Shown here piece by piece: positions 55,368 through 63,346 of a DNA stretch of 64,000 nucleotides. The notes beneath the pieces are model-generated. The model saw only the letters and a program-made list of their open reading frames with translations, did not search any database and was not told the origin of the DNA. Within the stretch, counting starts at the first letter, position 1; each line of letters opens with the position of its first letter. Origin of the DNA: Persicimonas caeni (GTDB lineage: Bacteria > Myxococcota_A > Bradymonadia > Bradymonadales > Bradymonadaceae); NCBI RefSeq assembly GCF_006517175.1, contig NZ_CP041186.1:5483074-5547073 (forward strand). Direction: 5' to 3'. The position numbers were made by a program, and so were the translations under genes.

Positions 55368-56576
55368 TTACTTCTTCTCGAAGAACTCGACCTTGCTCAC
55401 CGTGACTTCGATCTTGTCGTCCCAGGCGTCGGGGGCGTTGGTGGCGTACTTGGTGAACTTCTTGCTGTGGCCCGGCTTGAAGGCTTTGGCTTCTTTGCCG
55501 TAGGCGAACACGGGGGTCGACGAGTCGGAGTGAATCTCCTTGCCGTCCTTGTCGAAGAACTTGATGGCCAGCTCGACGCGGTCGATGACCTGGTCGCCGT
55601 CGTTCTTCAGCTCACCGACGATGCGCTTGGAGCCGTACAGGTTTTTGACCTCGACGCCGTTGAGCGCGATCTTTTCGCGGTAGGCGTCCTGGGCCTTCTT
55701 CTTTTCGGCCTTGGCTTCCAGCTCGCTGATCTTCTCTTTGGCCTTCTCAGCCTTGATGGGCGGGAACTTCCAGTCCGGATTGATCTCGACGATTTTCTTG
55801 TAGTTGGCGATCGCCTTCTCGAACTCGTCTTCGCGCTCGAGCTTGCGGGCCTCGTCGTAGAGGATGGAGACTTCCAGGTTCTTGACGTCTTCCTGGGCCT
55901 CTTCGAGGTTGCGTTCACCCAGCTTCTTCTTGGCTTCCTCGAGCTTGGCCTTCGCCTCTTTGATCTTGCCCTTGATGGACAGGTCGCGGCCGGCGTCGAC
56001 GATCTCTTTGACCTCTTCTTGGGTCTTCAGGTCGACGAAGACCAGCCACTTGTCGCCCTCTTTGCGAAGTTCGAACTTCTGGTCGACCGTCTCGGTGCCG
56101 AATTCCTCTTCTTCGAGCACGGAGGCGACGGCGTCCTGGATGGCTTTGTTCTGCTCTTCTTTGCTGGCGTCCTTCTTCTCTTTGGCGACCTCGAACATCT
56201 TGCCGATGACCGCTTTTTGCAGCTCTTTCTCGTTCGGCTGGGTGATCTTGGCGCTCACGTTCATCGTGTCGCCGTCGACCTTGGCCTCGGCAATCTCAAC
56301 CTTGAACTGGTCACCGAGCTTGTTCTGAGCGAGCTCGGCCAGCTTGTCGGTGTCGATCTTGGAGTCTTTCTTCTCCTCGAGTTGCTTGTCGATGACCTCA
56401 CGGTCGGCCTTGACGAGGTACTGCTTGACCGCGCCTTTACCGCCGAGCATGTCGGCCACGACATAGCCTTCGATGGTCGCCTTGGCCTTGTCTTGATCGC
56501 TCTGGCAACCGGTAGTCCACACCAGGCTGGTCACAAACAGCACGACGAGTGCAGCAAAAAGCTTGCGCGTCTTCAT
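55368..56576 (-). CDS. Lipoprotein with long coiled coil and FxLYD-like domain
   Basis: 402 residues. Lipobox TTGC (Cys24). A Lys/Glu/Asp-rich domain (about 28-180) resembling a periplasmic folding unit is followed by an extended coiled coil with tetratricopeptide-like pattern (about 195-300: DLSIKGKIKEAKAKLEEAKKKLGERNLEEAQ, EFEKAIANYKKIVEINPDW). The C-terminal beta domain (about 305-402) has VKNLYGSKRIVGELKNDGDQVIDRVELAIKFFDKDGK, an FxLYD-type pattern. Envelope protein of unknown function. GAAGGAGAT precedes the start. Confidence 0.85.
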   Translation of the reverse strand: MKTRKLFAALVVLFVTSLVWTTGCQSDQDKAKATIEGYVVADMLGGKGAVKQYLVKADREVIDKQLEEKKDSKIDTDKLAELAQNKLGDQFKVEIAEAKVDGDTMNVSAKITQPNEKELQKAVIGKMFEVAKEKKDASKEEQNKAIQDAVASVLEEEEFGTETVDQKFELRKEGDKWLVFVDLKTQEEVKEIVDAGRDLSIKGKIKEAKAKLEEAKKKLGERNLEEAQEDVKNLEVSILYDEARKLEREDEFEKAIANYKKIVEINPDWKFPPIKAEKAKEKISELEAKAEKKKAQDAYREKIALNGVEVKNLYGSKRIVGELKNDGDQVIDRVELAIKFFDKDGKEIHSDSSTPVFAYGKEAKAFKPGHSKKFTKYATNAPDAWDDKIEVTVSKVEFFEKK

Positions 56577-56763
56577 AGAATCTCCTTCTACGGTCGAATT
56601 TTTAGAAGTGCGATCCTGAATAGACGAAGTTGGGTGTGACTGTAAAGCAACATTTGAGGGGCATCTGGCCGGGGGTTTTACGCCGAGCGACGGTCGCGTT
56701 ATCGTGCGCGCACACCAAATTAGATCTGTGGGACCTCAACGATAATCTGGCTGCGAGGAGACA

Positions 56764-57705
56764 ATGATTAAGGATTTCGAACAGTTGCGTAAGAGTCTGA
56801 AGACCCCGTCGAACCAACGGCTGGCCGTGGCGGCGGCTACCGGCGTGAGCACATTGAAGGCGGTGTGTGCCGCCCGCGACAAGGGGATCGCCGATGCGAT
56901 CTTGGTCGGCGACGAGCGCAAAATGCGCCAGAGCGCCGAAGAGGCCGAGCTCGACCTGGAGGGGTTCGAGATTCGTGACGTCGCCGACCCGGCCGCGGCG
57001 GCCCATGAAGCCGTCTCGGCGGTCAGCTCCGGCGAGGCTAGTGTGTATATGAAGGGCTATATCCACACGAGCGCCTTCTTGCGCGCGGCGCTCGACCGCG
57101 AGGTGGGCCTGCGCTCGGGCCATCTGTTGAGCCACGTCTTCATCCTCGACGCCAAGCGGCTGGGGCGCCTGCTCTTCGTGACCGACGGCGCGCTCAACAT
57201 CGAGCCGGACCTGGCCGCCAAGGCCCAGATCGTGTCCAACGCGGTCTCCCTGGCCCACCACTTCGGCCTCGACGAGCCCAAGGTCGCCGTGCTCTCGGCG
57301 GTCGCCGCCGTCAAGCCGACCATCCCCACGACCATCGACGCGGCCAGCCTGTCGAAGATGGCCGACCGCGACCAGATCGAAGGCTGCATCGTCGACGGCC
57401 CCTTCGCCCTCGATAACGCCCTCAACCCCGAGGCTGCTGCCTATAAGGGCATCGTCAGCCCCGTGGCCGGCAAAGCCGACATCGTCTTGGTGCCCAACGT
57501 CGAGACGGGCAATATCCTGGCCAAGAGCTTCCCGCATATCGCCGGGGGCGCCATGGCCGGCCTGGTCGTCGGCGCTACTCACCCGATTGTGCTACCCAGC
57601 CGCGCCGACTCCCTCGAGAGCAAGCTGATGGGCATCGTCGCCGCGGTCTACCAGGCCCAGCAGATGACCGGCGACCGCCTCGAAGTACAGACGGTGCATT
57701 TCTAG
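56764..57705 (+). CDS. Phosphate acyl/butyryltransferase
   Basis: 313 residues of the PTA_PTB family: AVAAATGVSTLKAV.AA, ILVGDERKMR, YMKGYIHTSAFLRAAL, LLFVTDGALNIEP, GIVSPVAGKADIVLVPNVETGNILAKS. Catalyses transfer of an acyl group between CoA and phosphate (butyryl or related). It has no fused hydratase or DRTGG domain. It sits 58 bp upstream of archease and RtcB on the same strand, but no metabolic link is obvious; no butyrate kinase is in the window. Confidence 0.9.
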   Translation: MIKDFEQLRKSLKTPSNQRLAVAAATGVSTLKAVCAARDKGIADAILVGDERKMRQSAEEAELDLEGFEIRDVADPAAAAHEAVSAVSSGEASVYMKGYIHTSAFLRAALDREVGLRSGHLLSHVFILDAKRLGRLLFVTDGALNIEPDLAAKAQIVSNAVSLAHHFGLDEPKVAVLSAVAAVKPTIPTTIDAASLSKMADRDQIEGCIVDGPFALDNALNPEAAAYKGIVSPVAGKADIVLVPNVETGNILAKSFPHIAGGAMAGLVVGATHPIVLPSRADSLESKLMGIVAAVYQAQQMTGDRLEVQTVHF

Positions 57706-57763
57706 AGCGTGAAACGTCGCCCCTCGAACCTACGTTTGAACTGGTTCGAGCCCGGGCGGCGTT

Positions 57764-58180
57764 ATGCGAAAAGAGCAGCCAAATCATCAGTTTGTCGACC
57801 ACACCGGCGAGGTCGAGCTGCATCTCGAGGCGGCCGACCTCGCCGGGCTCTTCGAAGAGGCGGCGCGTGCCCTCGCCGAGCTGATGCTGGGCGAGGCGGC
57901 GGGCGCCCTCGGTGAAGCCGCGCGCGTCGAACTCGCCGCCGAAGCGCCCGCCGAGCTTCTGTTCGACTGGATCAACGAATTGGTCTTCTTGTCGGAGACC
58001 CGAAAGCTCGTCTTCACCGACGTGTCGGTCGACGATATCAGCGACCAGCACCTCGTCGCCCAGATCTGCGGCGTCGAACCCAGCAGCATCCGCACCGCCG
58101 TCAAGGCGGCGACCTTCCACCATCTCAGCGTCGAAAGAGTCCAGGGGGGCGTGCGTGCGACCGTCGTCCTGGACGTGTGA
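57764..58180 (+). CDS. Archease, RtcB activator
   Basis: 138 residues. Archease family: DHTGEVELHLEAADLAGLFEEAARALAELM near the N-terminus, LLFDWINELVFL in the middle and ATFHHLSVER..GVRATVVLDV at the C-terminus. The conserved Asp and Glu positions that bind metal are present (D in DHTGEVE, D in the last VVLDV). Archease speeds RtcB guanylylation and lets it turn over repeatedly. The stop is 8 bp before rtcB. Confidence 0.93.
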   Translation: MRKEQPNHQFVDHTGEVELHLEAADLAGLFEEAARALAELMLGEAAGALGEAARVELAAEAPAELLFDWINELVFLSETRKLVFTDVSVDDISDQHLVAQICGVEPSSIRTAVKAATFHHLSVERVQGGVRATVVLDV

Positions 58181-58187
58181 GGCACCC

Positions 58188-59627
58188 ATGGACCTTTCCA
58201 AACTCGAACGCGTCGAGGAGTTCATCTACGAGATTCCGGCCGACTACCGCGACGACATGAACGTGCCGGCCCGGATCGTCGCCGACCGCAGCCTCCTCGA
58301 GCAGATCAAAGACGACCTGAGCCTCGAGCAGCTCATCAACGTCACTACGCTGCCGGGGATCGCCTTCTGGGCTTTGGGGATGCCCGATATCCACCAGGGC
58401 TACGGGTTTCCGGTGGGCGGAGTCGCGGCCACGAAGCTGCCCGACGGGGTTATCTCGCCGGGGGGCATCGGCTTCGACATCAACTGCGGGGTGCGCCTGT
58501 TGCGCACGGGCATCGTCCACAGGGACGTGCGCGACAAGATCGAACCCTTGGTCCACGAGCTGAGCCGGTCGGTGCCCAGCGGCTACGGTCGCAGCGGCCG
58601 GCTGACGCTGGCGAACGCGCAGATGGTGGAGGGCGTGCTTGAGGGCGGGGTGCCGTATCTGGTCGAGCGTATCGGAGTGGGAGAGCCCGACGACGTCGAG
58701 TTTATCGAGTCGGGCGGGCGCATCGACGGCGCGAATATCGCGTTTGTCTCCGAAAAGGCGAAGCAGCGCGGCAGAGACCAGCTCGGCACCCTCGGCGGGG
58801 GCAATCACTTCTTGGAGGTCCAGGTGATCGACGAACTCTTCGACGAGGCGGCCGCCGAGGCGATGGGGCTCGTGCCCGGTGAGTTGACCGTGCTCATCCA
58901 CACCGGATCGCGCGGGCTGGGTCATCAAGTCTGTACGGATTATCTGCGCGAGTTCGGCCGGGTGATGGCCGAGCACGACATCGAGCTTCCTGATCGTCAG
59001 CTCGCCTGCGCGCCGATGTCCTCGGAGGCCGGCAAACGCTACTTCGGGGCGATGTGCGCGGCGGCGAACTTCGCGTTTTGCAACCGCCAGGTGCTTACCC
59101 ACCGGGTGCGCCAGGTCATCGCGCGCGAGCTCGGCGAGGCGGTCGACGCCAAGGTCGAGGTCGTCTACGACGTCGCCCACAATATCGCCAAGGTCGAGGA
59201 GTTCGACGGCGACGAGTACTGCGTGCACCGCAAGGGAGCCACGCGAGCCTTCGGCCCGTCGATGCCCGATGTGCCCACAGCCTATCGTGACATCGGCCAG
59301 CCGGTGTTCATCCCCGGCAGCATGGGCACGAGCTCGTTTGTGTTGGTGGGCACCGACGAGGCGGCGGCCGCGTCGCTCAACAGCACCTGCCACGGGGCAG
59401 GGCGCCAGATGAGCCGTACGGCCGCCAAAAAGAGGATCGGCGGCAAGGAGCTTCGCAAAGAGCTCGCCAGCCGCGGCATCGTGGTGCGCTGTCCGTCGAA
59501 CGCCGAGCTCGCCGAGGAGGCGCCGCTCGCCTATAAGGACGTCGACCGGGTCGTCGACGTCGTCTCGCAGGCGGGCATCGCCAACAAAGTCGCCAGGTTG
59601 CGACCGGTGGGCGTGCTCAAAGGATAA
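58188..59627 (+). CDS. rtcB: RtcB RNA-splicing/repair ligase
   Basis: 479 residues, close to archaeal RtcB. Metal and catalytic motifs: FDINCGVRL (C100), GTLGGGNHFLEVQ, HTGSRGLGHQ, YDVAHNIAKVE, and the guanylated nucleophile His in CHGAGRQMSR (H402). Joins 2',3'-cyclic phosphate or 3'-phosphate ends to 5'-OH ends, using GTP and Mn2+. The archease gene directly upstream is its usual partner. No sigma-54 RtcR regulator, Ro or RtcA is adjacent, but a Ro-like system lies 31 kb upstream. Confidence 0.95.
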   Translation: MDLSKLERVEEFIYEIPADYRDDMNVPARIVADRSLLEQIKDDLSLEQLINVTTLPGIAFWALGMPDIHQGYGFPVGGVAATKLPDGVISPGGIGFDINCGVRLLRTGIVHRDVRDKIEPLVHELSRSVPSGYGRSGRLTLANAQMVEGVLEGGVPYLVERIGVGEPDDVEFIESGGRIDGANIAFVSEKAKQRGRDQLGTLGGGNHFLEVQVIDELFDEAAAEAMGLVPGELTVLIHTGSRGLGHQVCTDYLREFGRVMAEHDIELPDRQLACAPMSSEAGKRYFGAMCAAANFAFCNRQVLTHRVRQVIARELGEAVDAKVEVVYDVAHNIAKVEEFDGDEYCVHRKGATRAFGPSMPDVPTAYRDIGQPVFIPGSMGTSSFVLVGTDEAAAASLNSTCHGAGRQMSRTAAKKRIGGKELRKELASRGIVVRCPSNAELAEEAPLAYKDVDRVVDVVSQAGIANKVARLRPVGVLKG

Positions 59628-59630
59628 CGT

Positions 59631-60260
59631 TTACCGGACGGCTTGCTCGTCCTCCTCGGCTTCGATCTTCTCACCGTCGGGCGACATCAGGTACCACTCG
59701 GCGCCGAAGCCCTCTTTGTCCTGGCCCATCGTGTCGCCGGCGTTGGTATCCTTGACGAACGTGTAGAGCGGCCAGCCGTTGTAGGCGACCTGCATGGTGC
59801 CATCGGGGCGCTCGATGGTGCCGAGCATGGCGTCGTCGAGCTCTTCGCTGGCGGTGAGCATTTCGGCGCTCTCGACGGTCACCGGCGGCCACGCCTCGGC
59901 GCAGGCCGCGTCGCAGGCGCTCTTCTCGCCCTTGGTGTCCGCTTCGAACATGTACAGGCTCATGCCCTCGGCGTTGACCAAGTACTCGCCGAAGGGCTCT
60001 TTTTCGGCCACCTCGATCATGGCCATCTCTTCTTCGGCCTCGGCCATCTCTTCCTGGGCTTCGGCCATTTCCTCCTCGGCTTCGGCCATTTCCTCCTCGG
60101 CTTCGGCCATCTCTTCTTCGCCTTCGGCCATCTCCTCTTCGGCGCGGGCCTCTTCGGTGGTCGTCTTGGTTCGGTCAGTGTCACGCTCGGCTTGGTCGTC
60201 GCACGCCGTGAGTCCCAGCGAGACGAGGGCGGCGCATAACAGGGCTAGCAGGTTCTTCAT
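59631..60260 (-). CDS. Lipoprotein with YxFxxD-type secreted repeats
   Basis: 209 residues. Lipobox LTAC. Residues about 38-95 are a nearly perfect heptad repeat (EEEMAEA, repeated about seven times), predicting a rigid acidic coiled coil. The rest matches the COG4315 type of predicted lipoproteins with two Y-x-(F/W/Y)-x-x-D motifs (LYMFEAD and LYTFVKD) and paired cysteines in SACDAACAEAWPPV. Function unknown; envelope location. Convergent with rtcB (3 bp apart). Confidence 0.85.
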   Translation of the reverse strand: MKNLLALLCAALVSLGLTACDDQAERDTDRTKTTTEEARAEEEMAEGEEEMAEAEEEMAEAEEEMAEAQEEMAEAEEEMAMIEVAEKEPFGEYLVNAEGMSLYMFEADTKGEKSACDAACAEAWPPVTVESAEMLTASEELDDAMLGTIERPDGTMQVAYNGWPLYTFVKDTNAGDTMGQDKEGFGAEWYLMSPDGEKIEAEEDEQAVR

Positions 60261-60600
60261 GGTTCCTCCGTCGTGGAAGACATGTCAGACTGCGTGTGCT
60301 TCGTTTCCCTACATGCAGGCACATCTGTGGAATGTAGCCTCCGGGCGAGTTGAGGCGAATAATCCTGAGGCGAATAATCGAGGCGTTGTCTTTGCTGGTG
60401 CGCGGCGCTTGCTATTAGGGGCGAGGGCTGAAATGCGCCCTCGCGGAACAACAATTTGAGGGTCGTTTCAATGCGGCTTATGTGGTGATTGAAACGACTC
60501 AATGCGGCTTATGTGGTGATTGAAATGACCCTCAAATTGTAGTTTGCGCCGCAGTACAGGCGCCCAAAATAGATGGCGCCTCAACCCCGCAAGGCCATCG
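60261..60600. other. Intergenic region with short repeat and MITE-like element
   Basis: Gap of 340 bp. It contains two copies of TGAGGCGAATAATC near 60350-60380 and the second MITE-like palindrome (separate entry). No gene seen. Confidence 0.7.
60411..60566. mobile_element. MITE-like palindromic repeat, copy B
   Basis: Same element as at 50893: left border GCTATTAGGGGCG, arm ACAATTTGAGGGTCGTTTCAAT (60451-60472) pairing with 60519-60540, and right outer arm GCGCCGCAGTACAGGCGCCC. The central loop unit of 31 bp (60469-60499) is duplicated in tandem (60500-60530) with small differences. Confidence 0.8.
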
Positions 60601-61533
60601 CTAGCCTCGCCTGTCGAGGGCGAGCTTGGAGAGTCCGAGCAGTGCAGCCAGGCCGAGCCCGCCGGCGAGTTTGGCGGCGGTGCTCGAGCGTTTCTCGGGC
60701 ACGAAACGCACGCCGTTTTCGTCGGCCAGCGCCGGCAGCCTGATGTAGCGACCTTGCTTGGGGACGGCGTCGCGGGCGAAGTGACGCTCGAGCGCGTCGA
60801 GCTGGCTGCGAAGCTTCTCGCCGCGCATGGGTACCCCGTGGCCGGTGGCGGCGACTTCGGGACGAAGCTCGGTCAACCTGCGCACTGACTTCCACGCCTC
60901 GACCCAGTCGCTGGTGAAGTAGGCCGGAGGCCGATGAACCTTCTTGTGCTGGGTGAGCACGGCCAGCGCTGACTCCTGCTTGACAGTCACGAACGCATCG
61001 CCGGCAATCAGCACCCGGTCGCGGTCGCGAAACAACGAGATGTGTCCGTGGGTATGTCCGGGCGTGGGCACCCAGCGCCAGTCGCTTACGCCTGGCACCC
61101 GGTGATTAGTCGGCAAGGCGTGCGCGCGCTGGCCGAGATCGATGGGCTCGTTCGGGTAGAGGGGCGCGAGCCGTGCCATCAGACCTCCTCCCACGCTCGG
61201 ATCGGGCGGCGGGTAGGCCGCCTGGCCGGTGATATAGGGCATCTCGAGCTTGTGCGCATAGACCGGCACGTCCCAATACTCGGCGAGTCTCTCGACCGAG
61301 CCGATGTGGTCGAAGTGCCCGTGAGTCAAGATGATCGCCCGCGGCCGGCTACTGGGGCCAAACCGCCGCGCCGCGGCTAGCTTGATGCGCTTAGCCGCGT
61401 CGGCAAGCCCGGCGTCGACGAGCACCCACTTTCCGGACGGAGCGCCCTTGGTGCCAACCAAGTAGGTGTTGACGATGTGGTCGGGTACACGCACGACATC
61501 GGGCGCGACCTCATGAGTTTTTCGGCTGCCCAT
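60601..61533 (-). CDS. MBL-fold metallohydrolase (glyoxalase II-like)
   Basis: 310 residues from ATG 61533 (GGAGGGAGAG upstream). Motifs: HGHFDH (zinc ligands), TPGHTHGH, GDAF and the late ATGHGVPM, the binuclear metallo-beta-lactamase set. N-terminus lacks a signal. The final 30 residues contain a hydrophobic helix (LAGGLGLAALLGLSKLAL) ending in basic residues, so the protein may be membrane-tethered. Substrate unknown; class includes thioesterases and lactonases. Confidence 0.88.
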   Translation of the reverse strand: MGSRKTHEVAPDVVRVPDHIVNTYLVGTKGAPSGKWVLVDAGLADAAKRIKLAAARRFGPSSRPRAIILTHGHFDHIGSVERLAEYWDVPVYAHKLEMPYITGQAAYPPPDPSVGGGLMARLAPLYPNEPIDLGQRAHALPTNHRVPGVSDWRWVPTPGHTHGHISLFRDRDRVLIAGDAFVTVKQESALAVLTQHKKVHRPPAYFTSDWVEAWKSVRRLTELRPEVAATGHGVPMRGEKLRSQLDALERHFARDAVPKQGRYIRLPALADENGVRFVPEKRSSTAAKLAGGLGLAALLGLSKLALDRRG

Positions 61534-61949
61534 AACTCTCCCTCCAATAAATCGGGAACTTGGTGGTCTGACGGGTCGAACATAACCACGTTCAGGGTAG
61601 GTGACGTCACTGGGAGCCCTTCGCCTGCCGATCATCCTGATGACTCATCCGGTAGATCATGGCGTTGGCGGTCGTGACAGCCCTGCAAGGCCATCACCTC
61701 GAAGAGTACGTCTTGCAGGGCGCACACGCCTGCTATTGACGTAGATACTATTGAAGGGCGGACGATTCGCGGCGTTTGCGCGAGGCGGTGCGTGTAGGCA
61801 ATAGCCACGTGGCTTATCAGCAAATCGACCGCCTCGCGCAAACGTGTCGAATCGTCCGCCCTTCAATGCTAATTCCACCTCAATAGCGGTCGTGACAGCC
61901 CTGCAAGGCCATCCCCCAACCCACGCACCGAAAGACGAGGGCAAGATGC
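61534..61949. other. Intergenic region with palindrome and direct repeats
   Basis: Gap of about 415 bp. It holds two 28-bp direct repeats (61668-61695 and 61886-61913) flanking a large palindrome (separate entry). Short frames in it mostly read through these repeats and I do not call a gene. Confidence 0.7.
61750..61867. mobile_element. Palindromic element flanked by 28-bp direct repeats
   Basis: 61750-61789 and 61828-61867 are 40-nt inverted repeats (37 of 40 paired, ends ATTGAAGGGCGGACG), with an inner GCCACGTGGC palindrome in the loop. Directly repeated 28-nt sequences (GCGGTCGTGACAGCCCTGCA...) sit on both sides at 61668 and 61886. Different in sequence from the 50893/60411 element. Confidence 0.75.
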
Positions 61950-63062
61950 TCACGTGTCCGAAGAGTTTGTAAAGGAGCGATACCGCAGCATTTGGTTCGG
62001 CTGGTGCGCTGCCCGCCGTGCGAGCCGCGCGAGGTCTTGGTGGTGGTCCGACAGCTCGCAAACCGGATCGGGGTTGGCGGCATCGCCAGTGAGCGCGAAT
62101 GCCTGGCAGCGACATCCTCCCCAGTCGATCTCGCGGCGATCGCAGCTTCGGCATGGCTCGGGCATCCACCCGGTGCCGCGAAATCGCTCGAAGGCCTGGG
62201 AGTGGCGCCAGATCTCGCCGAGCGGGCGATCTTCGACGTTGTCGAATTCGAGGCCCTCGATCGATTGCGCGGCGTGGCAGGGCAGGGCGAGTCCCGACGG
62301 GCTGACGACCAGCAGGCGCCGCCCCCAGCCGCCCATGCACGCCTTCGGGCGTCGGGCATGGTAGTCGGGGGTAACATAGTCGATCTGCATCTGACCGGCG
62401 TAGTCGTCGCGGGCCTCGTCGACCAGCCGGGTCGCCTCGCGCACCTGCTCGGCTGTGGGCATCAGCGCCGCCCGGTTTTCGAGCGCCCAGCCGTAGTATT
62501 GGGTGTGGGCGACCTCGAGCCGGGAGGCGTCGAGCTCGGCGGCCATCTCGATGATTTGGGCGAGCTCGTGCAGGTTTTGACGGTGGACGACGGCATTGAT
62601 CGTCAGCGGCAGGTCGAATTGTCGCACCCAGCGCGCCACCTCGAGTTTCTTCGCGTGCGCTCCGTCGAGGCCTGCAACCCGGTCGGCGCAGCCGGCGCTG
62701 GCCGCCTGCACGCTCAACTGCACGTGGTCGAGCCCGGCGTTCACCAAGGCTTGCAGTCGGTCGCGGTCTAGCAGCACGCCAGAGGTGATCAGGTTCGTGT
62801 AGAGGTCGACCCCGCGCGCGGCTTCTACCAGCGCCTCGAGGTCTGGGCGCACCGTCGGCTCGCCGCCGCTCAGATGGACCTGGAGGACGCCCAGCTCGGC
62901 CGCCTGAGCGAAGACGCGCTCCCAACTCGCCGTCGAAATCTCGGCCGACTTGCGCTCCAGCGCGACCGGATTCGAACAGTAGACGCATCGCTGCGGGCAG
63001 CGGTGGCTCAGCTCGGCCACGAGCCCGATCGGTGGTTCGAGAGGAGGGTGGGCGTCGCTCAT
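61950..63062 (-). CDS. pqqE: PqqE, PQQ precursor radical SAM cross-linking enzyme
   Basis: 370 residues. Radical SAM cluster motif CPQRCVYC near residue 22, GGEPTVRPD, and a SPASM domain with ACMGGWGRRLLVVSPSGLALPCHAAQSI and the cysteine-rich CRSCDRREIDWGGCRCQAFALTGD. It cross-links Glu and Tyr of the PqqA peptide in pyrroloquinoline quinone synthesis. ATGA overlap with pqqD. Length and motifs are typical. Confidence 0.95.
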   Translation of the reverse strand: MSDAHPPLEPPIGLVAELSHRCPQRCVYCSNPVALERKSAEISTASWERVFAQAAELGVLQVHLSGGEPTVRPDLEALVEAARGVDLYTNLITSGVLLDRDRLQALVNAGLDHVQLSVQAASAGCADRVAGLDGAHAKKLEVARWVRQFDLPLTINAVVHRQNLHELAQIIEMAAELDASRLEVAHTQYYGWALENRAALMPTAEQVREATRLVDEARDDYAGQMQIDYVTPDYHARRPKACMGGWGRRLLVVSPSGLALPCHAAQSIEGLEFDNVEDRPLGEIWRHSQAFERFRGTGWMPEPCRSCDRREIDWGGCRCQAFALTGDAANPDPVCELSDHHQDLARLARRAAHQPNQMLRYRSFTNSSDT

Positions 63063-63346
63063 ACGGTGACGATTCCCTTGTCGACGAGATCCTCGAGCAT
63101 GATGCGCACGTCGCGGGCGATCTCTGCGCGCGACGCGTCATACTCGCCGGTGAGTTGGTCGATGAGCTCGGCGAAGCTCGTCTGGCCGTCGACTCTGCGT
63201 AGGATGTCGCGGCCGACGGCGTCGGGCACATACAGCCGCTCGGGCCCCATGATCACCCAACGGTCGCGCGACTTGTCCTCGCGCCAGCGCACATGCTCGG
63301 CGAGGGCGGGTTTGGCGTCGTCGGCGATGGTCGTGGGTCGGGTCAT
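63059..63346 (-). CDS. pqqD: PqqD, PqqA peptide chaperone
   Basis: 95 residues from ATG 63346. PqqD/RRE fold: HVRWREDKSRDRWVIMGPERLYVPDAVGRDILRRVDG, then FAELIDQLTGEYDA and VRIMLEDLVDKGIV. Binds the PqqA leader and presents it to PqqE. Start overlaps the pqqC stop (TAATG); stop overlaps the pqqE start. The upstream open frame is not conserved. Confidence 0.93.
   Translation of the reverse strand: MTRPTTIADDAKPALAEHVRWREDKSRDRWVIMGPERLYVPDAVGRDILRRVDGQTSFAELIDQLTGEYDASRAEIARDVRIMLEDLVDKGIVTV

Noticed and set aside
57735-57760. T-arm-like GGTTCGAGCCCGGGC upstream of archease
   Set aside because: Stem does not pair properly and no acceptor or D arm is found nearby.
61632-61841. Candidate pqqA or small peptide gene downstream of pqqE
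   Set aside because: No PqqA-like E-x-x-x-Y motif, and the frame reads through the palindrome and 28-bp repeat.
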